A stretch of DNA of 54,468 bases from Bacteroidota bacterium (GCA_023427985.1 JAEYZM010000031.1:1-54468), one strand, 5' to 3'; shown: positions 26,301-36,339, numbered from the stretch's first letter. The notes: generated by a model not told the origin, from the letters alone. Numbers and translations: made by a program.

Positions 26301-27555
26301 AGGGATTCACATTCCAGTCCTTCACTCCTATCACTTCATCAAACCGATTCCCAGTTCTTCTGTAGTAAACAATAATTCTATAATTATTTTCGGTATCGTA
26401 GAAATTCCCTTCAACTGGACTAAAGTCTACGAAGTTGGATTTATTGGCTTTGAAGCCAATCATATAATCGTAAATACCTTGTTTCAAATATATATTTGCT
26501 TCGTAGCGACCTGAGTTTAAATTGTATTTCATTTCCGAAGCGTCGTTGGCTTTCCAATCATTGAATCGGCCTAAGACATAAAATGTTCCGAATGGATTCT
26601 GTGTTCCATAATTGAAGGTAAAATGCACATTCACATAATCGGCATTCAAAGCTCCTTCACCGAAATCGGTTCTGTCGATAAAAAAGTTGCCATTTAAATC
26701 CATTTCTTCAACATACCGCAATGGATTTTTAGGTCGGTCTTCCATCACATAAACATCCCAAATAGAATCCGAATTAATCTTTGCAAGTCGTTCCGATAAA
26801 AATCGAGTACTGCGAATATCAAACCTCCTATGTTCGTTCAAACCATTGAAAACATTGGCATCTACATGATCAAAACGCAACATCGAATTATCGTAAAAAC
26901 TAGGTCTAGTATTTAAATAACTCGAGTTCCAATTATCGTTTTGCATAACTACAACTTTCAATTGATCAAATGGATTATCAATTTTAAAATCTTGTTTGTA
27001 AATCGTGAAATCAATTTTTTGCTTTTTATTCCGATCGTTAATCACCGTACTCCTCATCAGTTGCTGTTCAATTCCAACGTAATTTTGATAAACGATAAAA
27101 CGTTTCGACAATAGAACTTGCTGATCGTTTTCGGCTGCATACACTTTCAAGATATAGTTCCCTGCCAATCGAAAGCGAACATCGGCATTCGGAAGCTCCA
27201 ATTCATAATGCACATATGGCTGAATCGTATTTGAAGAAAATTTATAATTGGTGATGAAATTCCGATTGAAACCATCCAAGTATTCGTTGAATACAATATT
27301 ACTCAATGTCCAGTCGGCATTGCAATGCTCCACAGTATACGCATAATTCTGATATTGATCGGAAAGATTATCGAACTGCAAAAGCAATCGCTCTCTGCCG
27401 TTCAGTGCAATCATTGGAAAACTTTGCTCAGCCTTGGTATTATTTAACAAAACCGTTCGTATATAAAAATTCGATACGTATTCCGTTTGTACTTGTGCCG
27501 ATGTGGTAAAGGCAAAGAACATTGTTAGTATAAAAAGTCCAATGTTTTTTATCAT
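26299..27555 (-). CDS. T9SS plug domain protein (DUF5103)
   Basis: A 418-residue exported protein with signal peptide (FILTMFFAFTTSAQ). It matches the DUF5103 family, now linked to the Plug subunit of the SprA translocon: VLLNNTKAEQSFPMIALNGR and YTVEHCNADWTLSNIVFNEY are typical, and NPFGTFYVLGRFNDW and QGIYDYMIGFK belong to its C-terminal beta domains. In the known T9SS structure, Plug seals the periplasmic mouth of the SprA barrel when no cargo passes. It lies 13 bases after the ABC-F gene. The cargo at 327-3629 would use this machinery. Confidence 0.85.
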   Translation of the reverse strand: MIKNIGLFILTMFFAFTTSAQVQTEYVSNFYIRTVLLNNTKAEQSFPMIALNGRERLLLQFDNLSDQYQNYAYTVEHCNADWTLSNIVFNEYLDGFNRNFITNYKFSSNTIQPYVHYELELPNADVRFRLAGNYILKVYAAENDQQVLLSKRFIVYQNYVGIEQQLMRSTVINDRNKKQKIDFTIYKQDFKIDNPFDQLKVVVMQNDNWNSSYLNTRPSFYDNSMLRFDHVDANVFNGLNEHRRFDIRSTRFLSERLAKINSDSIWDVYVMEDRPKNPLRYVEEMDLNGNFFIDRTDFGEGALNADYVNVHFTFNYGTQNPFGTFYVLGRFNDWKANDASEMKYNLNSGRYEANIYLKQGIYDYMIGFKANKSNFVDFSPVEGNFYDTENNYRIIVYYRRTGNRFDEVIGVKDWNVNP

Positions 27556-27568
27556 CCTTTAATTTTTA

Positions 27569-29479
27569 TTATCCTTCGAGTTCCATCACTTGCTCTGCCA
27601 TTGAATCCCATTGAGTTTGCTGCGTTTTGATGTTAATTTTTACTGCTTCGTATTGAGCGTTCAAGTCGTTTAAAATTTTTAAATCGGTATAATTTTTCTC
27701 CAATGCCAACTCTTGTTCAATCCTCAATTTCTCTTTTTCCAATTCGGCTAATTGCTCTTCAATTTTTTTCAACTCCGTATTGAGTTTCTTCAATTGATTT
27801 TTCTTCTGATCGTTTTCGTTTGGTGTCGACTCTTTTTTCTTTTGCTCTTTCACTGGCTCTGGAGCCGTAGCCTTCTGCTCTTTTAAACGCAAACTCGCCC
27901 ATTCTTCGTATTCCTGATACGTTCCCGGATAAATTTTGATTTTTTCGTCTTCGATGTACCAGATTTTATTCGCGACATTATCAAGTAAATAACGGTCGTG
28001 CGATACAATGATCATGGTTCCTTCAAACTGTTGTAAAGCTTGAATTAAAATATTTACCGATTGAATATCGAGGTGGTTCGTAGGCTCATCCAGAATTAAA
28101 AAATTCGCATCGGATGTAATCACTTTTGCCAAAGCCACGCGCGATTTCTCTCCTCCCGATAGCACTTTGATGCGTTTAAACACATCATCGCCCGAAAATA
28201 AAAAGCATCCCAATAAGGAACGTATCTCCGTTTCAGTATACTCCGGTGCAAAGTTTCGCAACTCCGATAAAATATCGTTTTCTAAATGCAAGGATTCGAG
28301 CTGATGTTGTGCAAAGAATGCTTGTGTTACGTTATGACCTGTAACAACCGTACCTTCGTAAGACTCAGCTCCTGCAATGATTCTAAGCAATGTAGATTTT
28401 CCTTTACCATTAGCTCCAATCAATGCAATCTTATCGCCTTTCTCTATCGTAGCAAAGGCATCATTCAAAATTGGAGTTTGTGGATAGGATTTGTTTACAT
28501 GCTCTAAGGTGCATACATGTCGACCACTGTTCTTAGAAAATTTAAATCTAAAATTCACGGATACATTATCTTCCTCCACTGCATCGACCCGATCTAATTT
28601 TTCTAAGGCTTTGATCCTCGATTGTGCCATTTTCGCTTTGGAAGCTTTAGCTCGGAATCGATCGATCAATTGCTCTTGTTGCTTGATGTATTGCTGTTGA
28701 TTTTGATACTGTGCATTTTGTATTTCCGAACGAACTGCTTTTTCTTCTAAATAGAAAGAGTAATTACCCGAATAAATAGTAAGGTTAGCGCGTGCCGACT
28801 CTACAATTTTAGTAACCGTGCGGTCTAAGAAATATCTATCGTGAGAAACAATTACATAGGCTCCTTCGAACGCATTCAAATAATTCTCTAACCATTTGAT
28901 AGATGGTAAGTCCAAGTGGTTGGTGGGCTCATCCAGCAATAACAAATCGGGTTGTTGCAATAAAATTTTCGCCAACATTACACGCATCCTCCATCCTCCA
29001 GAGAAAGATGAAAGTGGACGCTTAGTTTGTTCAGCTGTAAATCCCAAACCTGCAAGAATCTGTTCGGCTTTGTACTGAATGTTGTATCCATCCAAAGCTT
29101 CAAATTCTTCTTGAAGTTTACTTAATTTTTCAATGATATGATCGGAATAATCGTGCTCTAACTGCTTGATAATTTCTTCAATTTGATCGTGCAATTTATT
29201 CTGACGTTCAAAGGCTTCCATGGCCACATGAAGAATTGAAAAATCGGACTGATAAGAAAGTAAGTCCTGATTTAAGTAACCGATTTTCAAATCCTTAGAA
29301 CGCGACACCGTTCCAGAAGTTGGTCGGTATTCTCCCACCAAAATTCTTAATAAAGTAGTTTTACCAGTTCCATTTGCACCAATTAAACCAATTTTTTCAT
29401 TGGGTTTAATGTGCCAGTTGACACTATCGTATAATGCTCGAGACCCAAACTCGAAGGTAAGATCATTTAATGCTATCAC
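27569..29479 (-). CDS. ABC-F family ATPase (Uup/YdiF-like)
   Basis: A soluble twin-ATPase protein of about 636 residues. Both halves have Walker A (GANGTGKTTLLRIL; GANGKGKSTLLRII), signature (FSGGWRMRVMLAKIL; LSGGEKSRVALAKVI) and Walker B with Glu (LLLLDEPTNHLDL; FLILDEPTNHLDI), and the ABC-F linker between them. A charged coiled coil forms the C-terminus (about 540-630). ABC-F proteins act on the ribosomal E site. The frame stays open to 29566, but the -7 box at 29496-29503 lies inside that extension, so GTG at 29479 before IALNDLTFEFG is chosen as start. Confidence 0.88.
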   Translation of the reverse strand: MIALNDLTFEFGSRALYDSVNWHIKPNEKIGLIGANGTGKTTLLRILVGEYRPTSGTVSRSKDLKIGYLNQDLLSYQSDFSILHVAMEAFERQNKLHDQIEEIIKQLEHDYSDHIIEKLSKLQEEFEALDGYNIQYKAEQILAGLGFTAEQTKRPLSSFSGGWRMRVMLAKILLQQPDLLLLDEPTNHLDLPSIKWLENYLNAFEGAYVIVSHDRYFLDRTVTKIVESARANLTIYSGNYSFYLEEKAVRSEIQNAQYQNQQQYIKQQEQLIDRFRAKASKAKMAQSRIKALEKLDRVDAVEEDNVSVNFRFKFSKNSGRHVCTLEHVNKSYPQTPILNDAFATIEKGDKIALIGANGKGKSTLLRIIAGAESYEGTVVTGHNVTQAFFAQHQLESLHLENDILSELRNFAPEYTETEIRSLLGCFLFSGDDVFKRIKVLSGGEKSRVALAKVITSDANFLILDEPTNHLDIQSVNILIQALQQFEGTMIIVSHDRYLLDNVANKIWYIEDEKIKIYPGTYQEYEEWASLRLKEQKATAPEPVKEQKKKESTPNENDQKKNQLKKLNTELKKIEEQLAELEKEKLRIEQELALEKNYTDLKILNDLNAQYEAVKINIKTQQTQWDSMAEQVMELEG

Positions 29480-29495
29480 AATTTCAAATAAATCA

Positions 29496-29503
29496 CAAAG
29501 ATA
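29496..29503 (-). promoter_or_regulatory. -7 element of the ABC-F gene
   Basis: TATCTTTG on the minus strand, 17 bases before the GTG start; it decides against the longer open frame. Confidence 0.6.
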
Positions 29504-29544
29504 AGAAACAATAAAGCTTTTTACTATTTTAGCCAAAAAAACAA

Positions 29545-30324
29545 ATGGATCCACGATTAGAAGCATTTGAGCGATTGTTGAACATTATGGACGATCTTCG
29601 AGCGCAATGTCCATGGGATAAAAAACAAACCATGGAAAGCTTGCGCCATCTGAGTATTGAAGAAGTCTACGAGCTATCGGATGCTATTTTAGAAGGCGAT
29701 ACCAATGAAATAAAAAAAGAGTTGGGCGACATTATGTTGCATTTGGTGTTCTATGCAAAAATTGCATCGGAAAAAAATGATTTTACGATTACCGATGTAT
29801 TGCATTCTATTTGCGAAAAACTCATCAGCAGACATCCTCATATTTATGGCGATGTAGTAGCGGAAACGGAAGAACAGGTGAAACGGAATTGGGAAGAACT
29901 CAAATTAAAAGAAGGAAATAAATCGGTATTAGAAGGAGTCCCTGTTTCCTTACCAGCCCTTGTGAAAGCATCGAGAATACAAGAAAAAGCAAGAGGTGTA
30001 GGTTTTGATTGGGAAGAGAAAGAACAAGTTTGGGAAAAAGTTGAAGAGGAATTACAAGAATTCAAACAAGCATTTAATGTAGTTGAAACAAAAGCAATTA
30101 ATAAAGAAGAGGCAGAGAAAGAATTTGGCGATTTGTTGTTCTCATTAATTAACTACGCTCGATTCATCGACATCAATCCAGAAGATGCCTTGGAGAAAAC
30201 AAATAAAAAATTCATCAAGCGTTTTCAATATTTAGAAATCAAAGCAAAAGAAATAGGGAAAAATTTAAGAGACATGACATTGGCAGAAATGGATGTCTAT
30301 TGGAACGAAGCAAAAAATCTATGA
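29545..30324 (+). CDS. mazG: Nucleoside triphosphate pyrophosphohydrolase MazG
   Basis: A 259-residue tandem MazG protein that hydrolyses NTPs and dNTPs to monophosphates and pyrophosphate. The N-terminal domain has LRAQCPWDKKQTMESLRHL and EEVYELSDAI with GDIMLHLVFYA (E-x-x-E and E-x-x-D ligands); the second MazG domain has EKEFGDLLFSLINYARF. Length equals that of E. coli MazG. Its stop overlaps the lipoprotein start as ATGA. No MazEF toxin is nearby. Confidence 0.93.
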   Translation: MDPRLEAFERLLNIMDDLRAQCPWDKKQTMESLRHLSIEEVYELSDAILEGDTNEIKKELGDIMLHLVFYAKIASEKNDFTITDVLHSICEKLISRHPHIYGDVVAETEEQVKRNWEELKLKEGNKSVLEGVPVSLPALVKASRIQEKARGVGFDWEEKEQVWEKVEEELQEFKQAFNVVETKAINKEEAEKEFGDLLFSLINYARFIDINPEDALEKTNKKFIKRFQYLEIKAKEIGKNLRDMTLAEMDVYWNEAKNL

Positions 30325-31073
30325 AAATGAAAAAATACATCTACGGTTTAAGTATTCTATTGATTACAAGTTTTAGCGCATGCGAACAAAAAGTAGAATT
30401 AAGCGAAGACTTCTTTGGTCATTATGTAACTCCAGAATACATCGAGGCATATAAGAAAGACAAAAATTACATCAACAATTCTGTACTTATGAAAGAATTG
30501 GTCTTTCTACGAAATGACTCATTGCTTTCTTATTTTGAAATCAATAAGTCGAAAAAAGAATTCAAATACAACCCTACAAATAATGATCGAATTGTTGTCC
30601 CTAATTTCTTCGGTTCCTTGGTAGATGCTGAAATTAAAATCAATAAGAAAGGACTAACGCTTACAAACATTAATACCAACGAGCAATTTCAATACATTAA
30701 AATAGAGGATAGCGATTTAGAATTTGCTAAAGAAAAAAGATATACTTCGTACGGAATTCCATATTTGAATTCTATTATTATAAAAGGATCGTATTTAAAC
30801 TTTGGAAAAGATACCATCCAATTTACTGAAAGCTCTGATATAATTGGTATTCCGGAATACAAATACTACTCGATTTGTTTGTCGAAAATGTGTCGTGAGT
30901 TTAATCAAGGTAATACTATTTTCTTTTCAAAGCAGAATAATGAGGGTGAATTTTATGAATACGAATTTAAAAATGATTCCTTATACATCTACAAATTAGA
31001 TGCATACAAAGCGATGAACAGAAGACCGTCTGAACGCATTCAAACAATTGTGGCTGCGAAAAAGCTTAATTAA
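30321..31073 (+). CDS. Hypothetical lipoprotein coupled to mazG
   Basis: About 250 residues with a lipoprotein signal peptide (YIYGLSILLITSFSACEQ, Cys at about position 21). I do not recognise a domain in the mature part; it looks beta-rich, with two similar stretches (NSVLMKELVFLRNDSLLSYF and the GNTIFFSKQNNEGEFYEYEF region). The ATG at 30321 overlaps the mazG stop (ATGA), which marks it as the start; the frame is open further upstream inside mazG. It overlaps the convergent permease gene by 8 bases. Confidence 0.75.
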   Translation: MKMKKYIYGLSILLITSFSACEQKVELSEDFFGHYVTPEYIEAYKKDKNYINNSVLMKELVFLRNDSLLSYFEINKSKKEFKYNPTNNDRIVVPNFFGSLVDAEIKINKKGLTLTNINTNEQFQYIKIEDSDLEFAKEKRYTSYGIPYLNSIIIKGSYLNFGKDTIQFTESSDIIGIPEYKYYSICLSKMCREFNQGNTIFFSKQNNEGEFYEYEFKNDSLYIYKLDAYKAMNRRPSERIQTIVAAKKLN

Positions 31074-32274
31074 ATCGAATAGCTCTCAAAGGTTTTATTT
31101 TATTGATTAATAAACTTGCGATTAACACGAATCCCAAGGTGATAATGATGGTACCCAAGTTCAATAAAATAAAATCTTTGAGTTCTAAATGTATACTTAC
31201 ATATTTCATATAATAAGACTCTGGATCCAATTCAATTAATTTATATCGATCTTGAATAAAATAAATGATTAATGCCAAGAAGTTTCCAAAGCTTAAACCA
31301 AGCAGCATTAAATAAGAGGCATTCCAGTAGAAAATTCTTCGAATTTGTCGATTGCTCGATCCCATTGTTTTCAATATCCCAATAAAGGAAATACGCTCCA
31401 GTATTAGAACCAAAATTGCTGAAATCATATTGATCCCAGAAACTATGAGCATCAAAATAATGATTACCTGTGCATTTACATCTAACAAAGAAATCCATTC
31501 GTAAATATCGAGGTACAATTCTTCATTGCTTTGCATCTTTAAATCCAATGGCAACAATGCATCAAAACGTTCTAAGGATTTCTCTTTTTCTAATGCCGAT
31601 GTGTTGCTCTTAAAATGAATTTGATAATAAGCCAATTGATTTTGCGACCAATCGTTTACCGATCGAACTAAACCCAAATTGCTTAACACAATATGTTTAT
31701 CGATATTATCAATAGAGCTTTCATAGATACCAACTACCGTATATTTTCGTGTCTTGATTAATTGATCGGTAAAATAAAACAGCAATCGTTCTCCAGTATC
31801 TATGGAATGCTTTGCAGCTAAATAATTCGAAATTACAATTTCTTGATCGGTACGTACTCTCCTACCCTTGATCATATTCTCTACTGCAAAATCATAGCTA
31901 TTCATATCGCTCAAACCCTTTATCATTAAGGGTTCTATACGATTCTTATGTTGAAGAATACAAATTTTATTTGCGACTGCTATTACTACATCTACATTGG
32001 GATCTTTTTTTGCATCGAATTCAAAAGCTGCTTGTTGTTGAATGTAACTATTTGCCGATGCATCGTTTTGGAAACCACTAATTTGAAAATCGCCCGAATA
32101 CGAAACCAATTTATGTTCAATGCTTTGCTTGAATCCTCGAATGATTCCAATGCTGAGCAGCATAATCATTATTCCTAGAGCAATTCCTACAATAGCAATA
32201 CGCACAATGAGTTTCGAAAATTTACGTTTCGATTCAAAGGTAATTCGCTTTGCTATTTTAAAAGTATAATTCAA
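31066..32274 (-). CDS. FtsX-like permease, LolC/LolE type
   Basis: About 402 residues with one N-terminal helix (IVRIAIVGIALGIMIMLLSIGII), a large periplasmic domain (about 50-270) and three C-terminal helices (VIIILMLIVSGINMISAILVLIL onward), the layout of LolC/LolE/MacB permeases. Such proteins extract lipoproteins from the inner membrane together with an ATPase, which is not encoded nearby. The frame is open to 32349, but a good promoter (32295-32323) lies within that stretch, so TTG at 32274 (before NYTFKIAKRI) is the best start; an ATG is lacking. Confidence 0.8.
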   Translation of the reverse strand: MNYTFKIAKRITFESKRKFSKLIVRIAIVGIALGIMIMLLSIGIIRGFKQSIEHKLVSYSGDFQISGFQNDASANSYIQQQAAFEFDAKKDPNVDVVIAVANKICILQHKNRIEPLMIKGLSDMNSYDFAVENMIKGRRVRTDQEIVISNYLAAKHSIDTGERLLFYFTDQLIKTRKYTVVGIYESSIDNIDKHIVLSNLGLVRSVNDWSQNQLAYYQIHFKSNTSALEKEKSLERFDALLPLDLKMQSNEELYLDIYEWISLLDVNAQVIIILMLIVSGINMISAILVLILERISFIGILKTMGSSNRQIRRIFYWNASYLMLLGLSFGNFLALIIYFIQDRYKLIELDPESYYMKYVSIHLELKDFILLNLGTIIITLGFVLIASLLINKIKPLRAIRFN

Positions 32275-32294
32275 TTGCTTTATGTATTTTTGAA

Positions 32295-32323
32295 TAAAGA
32301 TAGAATACCTACCGTATATACAA
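32295..32323 (-). promoter_or_regulatory. Promoter of the LolC/E-like permease gene
   Basis: TTG, 18 bases, TATCTTTA on the minus strand, close to the Bacteroidota consensus. It ends about 20 bases before the TTG start chosen for the permease. Confidence 0.55.
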
Positions 32324-32330
32324 AAATTAT

Positions 32331-33500
32331 ATGATGAAATACATTGCAATAATTCTACTACTCTTCATTAGCAGCAACACATCGGCACAAAAAAATGCGA
32401 AGCCTATACCTGCAGCAGAATTTGTGAACGAGTATTTTCCCTTGTTGCGAGAAAAAAGCATTGGATTATTAGTGAATCAAACTTCGGTGGTAGGGAATAA
32501 ACATTTGGTAGACACGCTGCTAAGCGCTGGCATGAATGTGAAAAAAATCTTTTGCCCGGAACATGGTTTTAGGGGGAATGCCGATGCGGGGGAACTCATT
32601 GAAAACAGTGTCGATAGCATCACACAGCTTCCTATAATTTCATTGTATGGTAATAAGAAGAAGCCGAGTGCTAAAGATTTAGAAGGGATAGAGCTCATGG
32701 TATTCGATGTGCAAGATGTAGGTGTTCGTTTCTATACCTACATTTCAAGTTTGCATTATTTGATGGAAGCTTGTGCAGAAAATAAAATACCATTAATTGT
32801 ATTGGATCGTCCGAATCCCAATGGACATTACATCGATGGGCCCCTGCTTAAAAAAGAATTTACATCCTTTGTTGGAATGCATCCTGTTCCAATTGTATAT
32901 GGTATGACCATTGGTGAATACGCAGAAATGATCAACGGTGAATATTGGTTGAAAGATAGTGTACAATGCACACTTACAGTTATTCCCAATAAGAATTATA
33001 CACACGAAACGCCTTATACGCTACCCATTAAACCCTCACCGAATTTAATGGATGCAGAAGCCATTGCGCTGTACCCATCCTTATGTTTGTTTGAAGGCAC
33101 AGTAATTAGTATGGGCAGAGGAACCTACGAACCTTTCAAAATCATTGGCCATCCTGCATTTGAAGGACAGTACGATTTTTCATTTGAGCCTCAGTCGATC
33201 CTAGGAATGAGTAAAGAACCACCACACAAAAACAAAATGTGTTACGGCTTGAACTTAAGTAATTATGTTGCAGAGCATGGAAGGATAGATCAAATTAAAT
33301 TGCAATGGCTGATAGAGTTTTACGCTAAGTATCCAAAGAAAGAAGACTATTTCAATAAGTTTTTCGATAAATTAGCGGGCGATGCTCGATTGAAAGAATA
33401 CATCAAAGCAGGTAAATCGGAATCCTATATTCGTGCACGTTGGAGAAAAGATTTGCATGCATTCAAAAAAGTTCGGGCAAAATATTTAATATATCCATGA
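32331..33500 (+). CDS. namZ: DUF1343 protein, exo-beta-N-acetylmuramidase NamZ family
   Basis: A 389-residue exported protein with signal peptide (IAIILLLFISSNTSAQ). It matches DUF1343: KSIGLLVNQTSVVG, KIFCPEHGFRG, VFDVQDVGVRFYTYISSL, LDRPNPNG and EGTVISMGRGTYEPF. The characterised member, NamZ, releases MurNAc from the non-reducing end of peptidoglycan fragments during wall recycling. The stop overlaps the fmt start as ATGA, so the two are translated together. Confidence 0.85.
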   Translation: MMKYIAIILLLFISSNTSAQKNAKPIPAAEFVNEYFPLLREKSIGLLVNQTSVVGNKHLVDTLLSAGMNVKKIFCPEHGFRGNADAGELIENSVDSITQLPIISLYGNKKKPSAKDLEGIELMVFDVQDVGVRFYTYISSLHYLMEACAENKIPLIVLDRPNPNGHYIDGPLLKKEFTSFVGMHPVPIVYGMTIGEYAEMINGEYWLKDSVQCTLTVIPNKNYTHETPYTLPIKPSPNLMDAEAIALYPSLCLFEGTVISMGRGTYEPFKIIGHPAFEGQYDFSFEPQSILGMSKEPPHKNKMCYGLNLSNYVAEHGRIDQIKLQWLIEFYAKYPKKEDYFNKFFDKLAGDARLKEYIKAGKSESYIRARWRKDLHAFKKVRAKYLIYP

Positions 33501-34429
33501 GAATAGTGTTTATGGGCACGCCAGAATTTGCGGTGGCCTCTTTAGATATCCTTGTTAAGAATCAATACGATATTGCAGCAGTTGTAACTGTTCCAGATAA
33601 GCCTGCGGGACGTGGTCAAAAAATTACGTATTCGGCAGTTAAAGAATATGCATTAGCTCATGGACTTAAGATCTTGCAACCCGAGAAATTAAAATCCGAA
33701 GAATTCTTAGAAGAATTGCGCGGATTGAATGCCGACTTATTCATAGTGGTTGCGTTTAGAATGTTACCAGAGGTCGTTTGGAGCATGCCATCATTAGGCA
33801 CCTTCAATTTGCATGCTTCGCTCCTTCCTCAATACCGAGGAGCTGCGCCATTAAACTGGGCCATCATCAATGGAGAACATACTACAGGATTAAGTACCTT
33901 TTTCTTACAACACGAAATAGATACCGGTTCCATCATCTTTCAAGAAAAGATTTCCATAGGCGATGAAATGACTGTTGGAGAATTGCACGATGAGGCAATG
34001 ATGCAAGGAGCTCAACTCGTTCTAAAAACAGTGAAAGCGATTGAGAACAAGCAAGTACAGAGTATTGCACAAGAAATTTGGATGCAAGAAAATAACATTC
34101 AAGAATCCGATCTCAAACATGCGAAAAAGATTTTCAAAGAAGATCGTTGCATACATTGGGATACATCGGCACAACATATTATCAATTTAATTCGCGGACT
34201 TTCTCCTTATCCGGTAGCATTTACAACACTGAACAATCAGACTTTAAAAATTTACAAAGCGCGTAAAGGTCCTGCCAGCAAGGATTTGAAGCCGGGTGAA
34301 TTTACAAGCGATGGTAAAAGCTATTTGCGATTTCAAGCAGCAGATGCATTGGTTGAAATTCTAGACTTACAATTGGAAGGGAAAAAACGCATGACAGTAG
34401 AAGAATTTCTACGCGGATACAAACTCTAA
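33497..34429 (+). CDS. fmt: Methionyl-tRNA formyltransferase
   Basis: A 310-residue enzyme of normal length that formylates the initiator Met-tRNA. MRIVFMGTPEFAVASL is the standard N-terminus, the folate-site motif is FNLHASLLPQYRGAAP (Asn and His) and EIDTGSI supplies the catalytic Asp; the C-terminal OB-like domain is present. The frame opens earlier, at 33440 inside namZ, but the ATG at 33497 in the ATGA overlap is the start. Confidence 0.95.
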   Translation: MRIVFMGTPEFAVASLDILVKNQYDIAAVVTVPDKPAGRGQKITYSAVKEYALAHGLKILQPEKLKSEEFLEELRGLNADLFIVVAFRMLPEVVWSMPSLGTFNLHASLLPQYRGAAPLNWAIINGEHTTGLSTFFLQHEIDTGSIIFQEKISIGDEMTVGELHDEAMMQGAQLVLKTVKAIENKQVQSIAQEIWMQENNIQESDLKHAKKIFKEDRCIHWDTSAQHIINLIRGLSPYPVAFTTLNNQTLKIYKARKGPASKDLKPGEFTSDGKSYLRFQAADALVEILDLQLEGKKRMTVEEFLRGYKL

Positions 34430-35272
34430 TTACTGTTGCGCATTCAAGGTTTGAATCAATTGCTTTCCTAATTTCGAATAATATCGTTTTATGCCGATGC
34501 CTACCACCGATTGAACACCTTTGATACTGTTGGTCAGAAAAATTTCATCGGAATGTGCTAGAAGTGTTGCTGGCAATGAGGTTTCCACGACCGCAATGTT
34601 TTGATTTTTCAATAATTCGATCACTACTTTACGCATCACACCATCGATACAACCTTCAGAAATTGCGGGAGTATATACCTTATCTTCTTTCACCAAAAAT
34701 ATATTGGAAGAAATAGACTCTACGATGTTGTCTTTAGAATTCAATAAAATGCATTCGTCGAGATTGTTTTCTTTTCTAAACACACCTGCCAACACATAAG
34801 GTAATGCATTCGAAGTTTTTAATGCAGAAAGTGCACCAAAATCTTTACGCACATCTTTATACACGTCGGCTATTAGTCCGCGCTCCACAATATAGGTATC
34901 CTCATTCAAGGCCTGCATTTCGATGATGTAATTGAACGTGTTTTTCTCCGGCGTATACCATCCCCCATCATCACGATAAACAGCAAAACGAATACGTGCA
35001 TTTTTATAAATTTTATTCGCACGAGCTAGGGCAAAAATTTCAGATGCAACAAATTCCGAATCGAAGGCTTTATGATAATCGATTTTCAATACATCCATGC
35101 CACGAAACAATCGATCCATGTGGTATTTAAAAAACATAATCTTCCCATTCAACATGCGCATGGTTTCAAACAAACCATCGCCGTAACGTAATGCCCTGTT
35201 TTGAGTGCTGAATATATTGGTATCTTGAGGATGTAACTGTCCGTTTAAACTAAAAAAACCCGTTGAAAACAT
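34430..35272 (-). CDS. Class IV PLP aminotransferase (ADC lyase / branched-chain type)
   Basis: A 280-residue fold IV PLP enzyme. RYGDGLFETMRM lies near the N-terminus, LSALKTSNALPYVLAG carries the PLP lysine, and NIVESISSNIFLV the conserved Glu. Candidates are 4-amino-4-deoxychorismate lyase (folate), branched-chain transaminase or D-amino-acid transaminase; the short length and lack of typical BCAT arginine motifs favour the first, without certainty. It is convergent with fmt with no gap and precedes no obvious partner. Confidence 0.8.
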   Translation of the reverse strand: MFSTGFFSLNGQLHPQDTNIFSTQNRALRYGDGLFETMRMLNGKIMFFKYHMDRLFRGMDVLKIDYHKAFDSEFVASEIFALARANKIYKNARIRFAVYRDDGGWYTPEKNTFNYIIEMQALNEDTYIVERGLIADVYKDVRKDFGALSALKTSNALPYVLAGVFRKENNLDECILLNSKDNIVESISSNIFLVKEDKVYTPAISEGCIDGVMRKVVIELLKNQNIAVVETSLPATLLAHSDEIFLTNSIKGVQSVVGIGIKRYYSKLGKQLIQTLNAQQ

Positions 35273-35295
35273 GCTTCAAAAATGCGAATATTTAT

Positions 35296-36339
35296 CTAAT
35301 CCTGTACTAAATTTTTTCCATCGGCATAGCTCTCCCACTTTTCTAACAGAGCCTCAATGTCTTTCGGAAATTTCGATTCGAAATGAACAAAGGCTTTGGT
35401 ATGCGGATGAATAAATCCGAGACTTTGCGCATGCAAAACTTGTCTGTTGCAAAGCTCAAAACAATTTTCAATAAACTGTTTGTACTTTCCATTCGCATTG
35501 CCCTTCAAAATTTTATCTCCACCATAACTGGCATCGTTAAATAAAGGATGGCCGATGTGTTGCATGTGGGCACGGATTTGGTGTGTTCTACCTGTTTCCA
35601 ATTCACATTCAATTAGCGTAACATATTGAAAACGCTTCACTACTTTATAATGAGTAACTGACCATTTTCCTTTTTCTTCGTTATCGTAAATCGCCATCAC
35701 TTTTCTATCCTTCAGACTTCTTCCAATGTAACCACTTACTGTTCCATCCGCTTCCACATCGCCCCAAACCAATGCAAAATATTTTCGAGTAATCGTATGG
35801 TCGTAAAATTGTTTGGCCAAATACGTCATCGACAATTCATCTTTACTTATGAGCAATAATCCAGAAGTATCCTTATCGATCCGATGCACCAATCCAGGTC
35901 GAGCTATATTGCCTTTTAAATTGGGTAAATTCTGAAAATGAAATGCGAGAGCATGCACCAAGGTTCCAGTATAATTATTATAACCCGGATGAACCACCAT
36001 GCCAGCAGGCTTGTTTACGATCACGAGGTAATCGTCTTCATAGACTATATCCAGCGGAATATCTTCCGGATATATTTCCGTATCGCGAGGCGGTTGAGGT
36101 AAAACGATGGTGATGAGGTCGAGCGGCTTCACTCGATAATTGCTTTTCACCACTACGCCATTCACTAAAATATTTCCAGCGATGGCAGCATTCTGAATTC
36201 GATTGCGCGAAACATTCTCCATGCGATTCATCAGAAACTTATCGATACGCAAGAGCGACTGTCCTTTATCGACCGTAATTCTAAAATGTTCGAACAGTTC
36301 TTGTTCTTCCGACTCGTTGGCTTCTAGGTAATCGTTCAT
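35296..36339 (-). CDS. rluD: Pseudouridine synthase, RluD type
   Basis: A 347-residue RluA-family enzyme with an N-terminal S4 RNA-binding domain (LLRIDKFLMNRMENVSRNRI..., about residues 20-80) and the catalytic domain with GLVHRIDKDTSGLLLIS, whose Asp attacks uridine. The C-terminal ETGRTHQIRAHMQHIGHPL is typical. RluD modifies helix 69 of 23S rRNA. It lies 23 bases upstream of the aminotransferase on the same strand. A TAGATTTG -7 box (complement of 36345-36352) sits almost at the ATG, implying a very short leader. Confidence 0.9.
   Translation of the reverse strand: MNDYLEANESEEQELFEHFRITVDKGQSLLRIDKFLMNRMENVSRNRIQNAAIAGNILVNGVVVKSNYRVKPLDLITIVLPQPPRDTEIYPEDIPLDIVYEDDYLVIVNKPAGMVVHPGYNNYTGTLVHALAFHFQNLPNLKGNIARPGLVHRIDKDTSGLLLISKDELSMTYLAKQFYDHTITRKYFALVWGDVEADGTVSGYIGRSLKDRKVMAIYDNEEKGKWSVTHYKVVKRFQYVTLIECELETGRTHQIRAHMQHIGHPLFNDASYGGDKILKGNANGKYKQFIENCFELCNRQVLHAQSLGFIHPHTKAFVHFESKFPKDIEALLEKWESYADGKNLVQD

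Noticed and set aside
29480..29566. N-terminal extension of the ABC-F protein
   Set aside because: It contains the -7 box of the gene and overlaps mazG; ABC-F proteins begin close to the first strand (IALNDLTFEFG).
32275..32349. N-terminal extension of the LolC/E-like permease
   Set aside because: It spans the promoter at 32295-32323 and overlaps the namZ start; the permease pattern begins at the TTG start.
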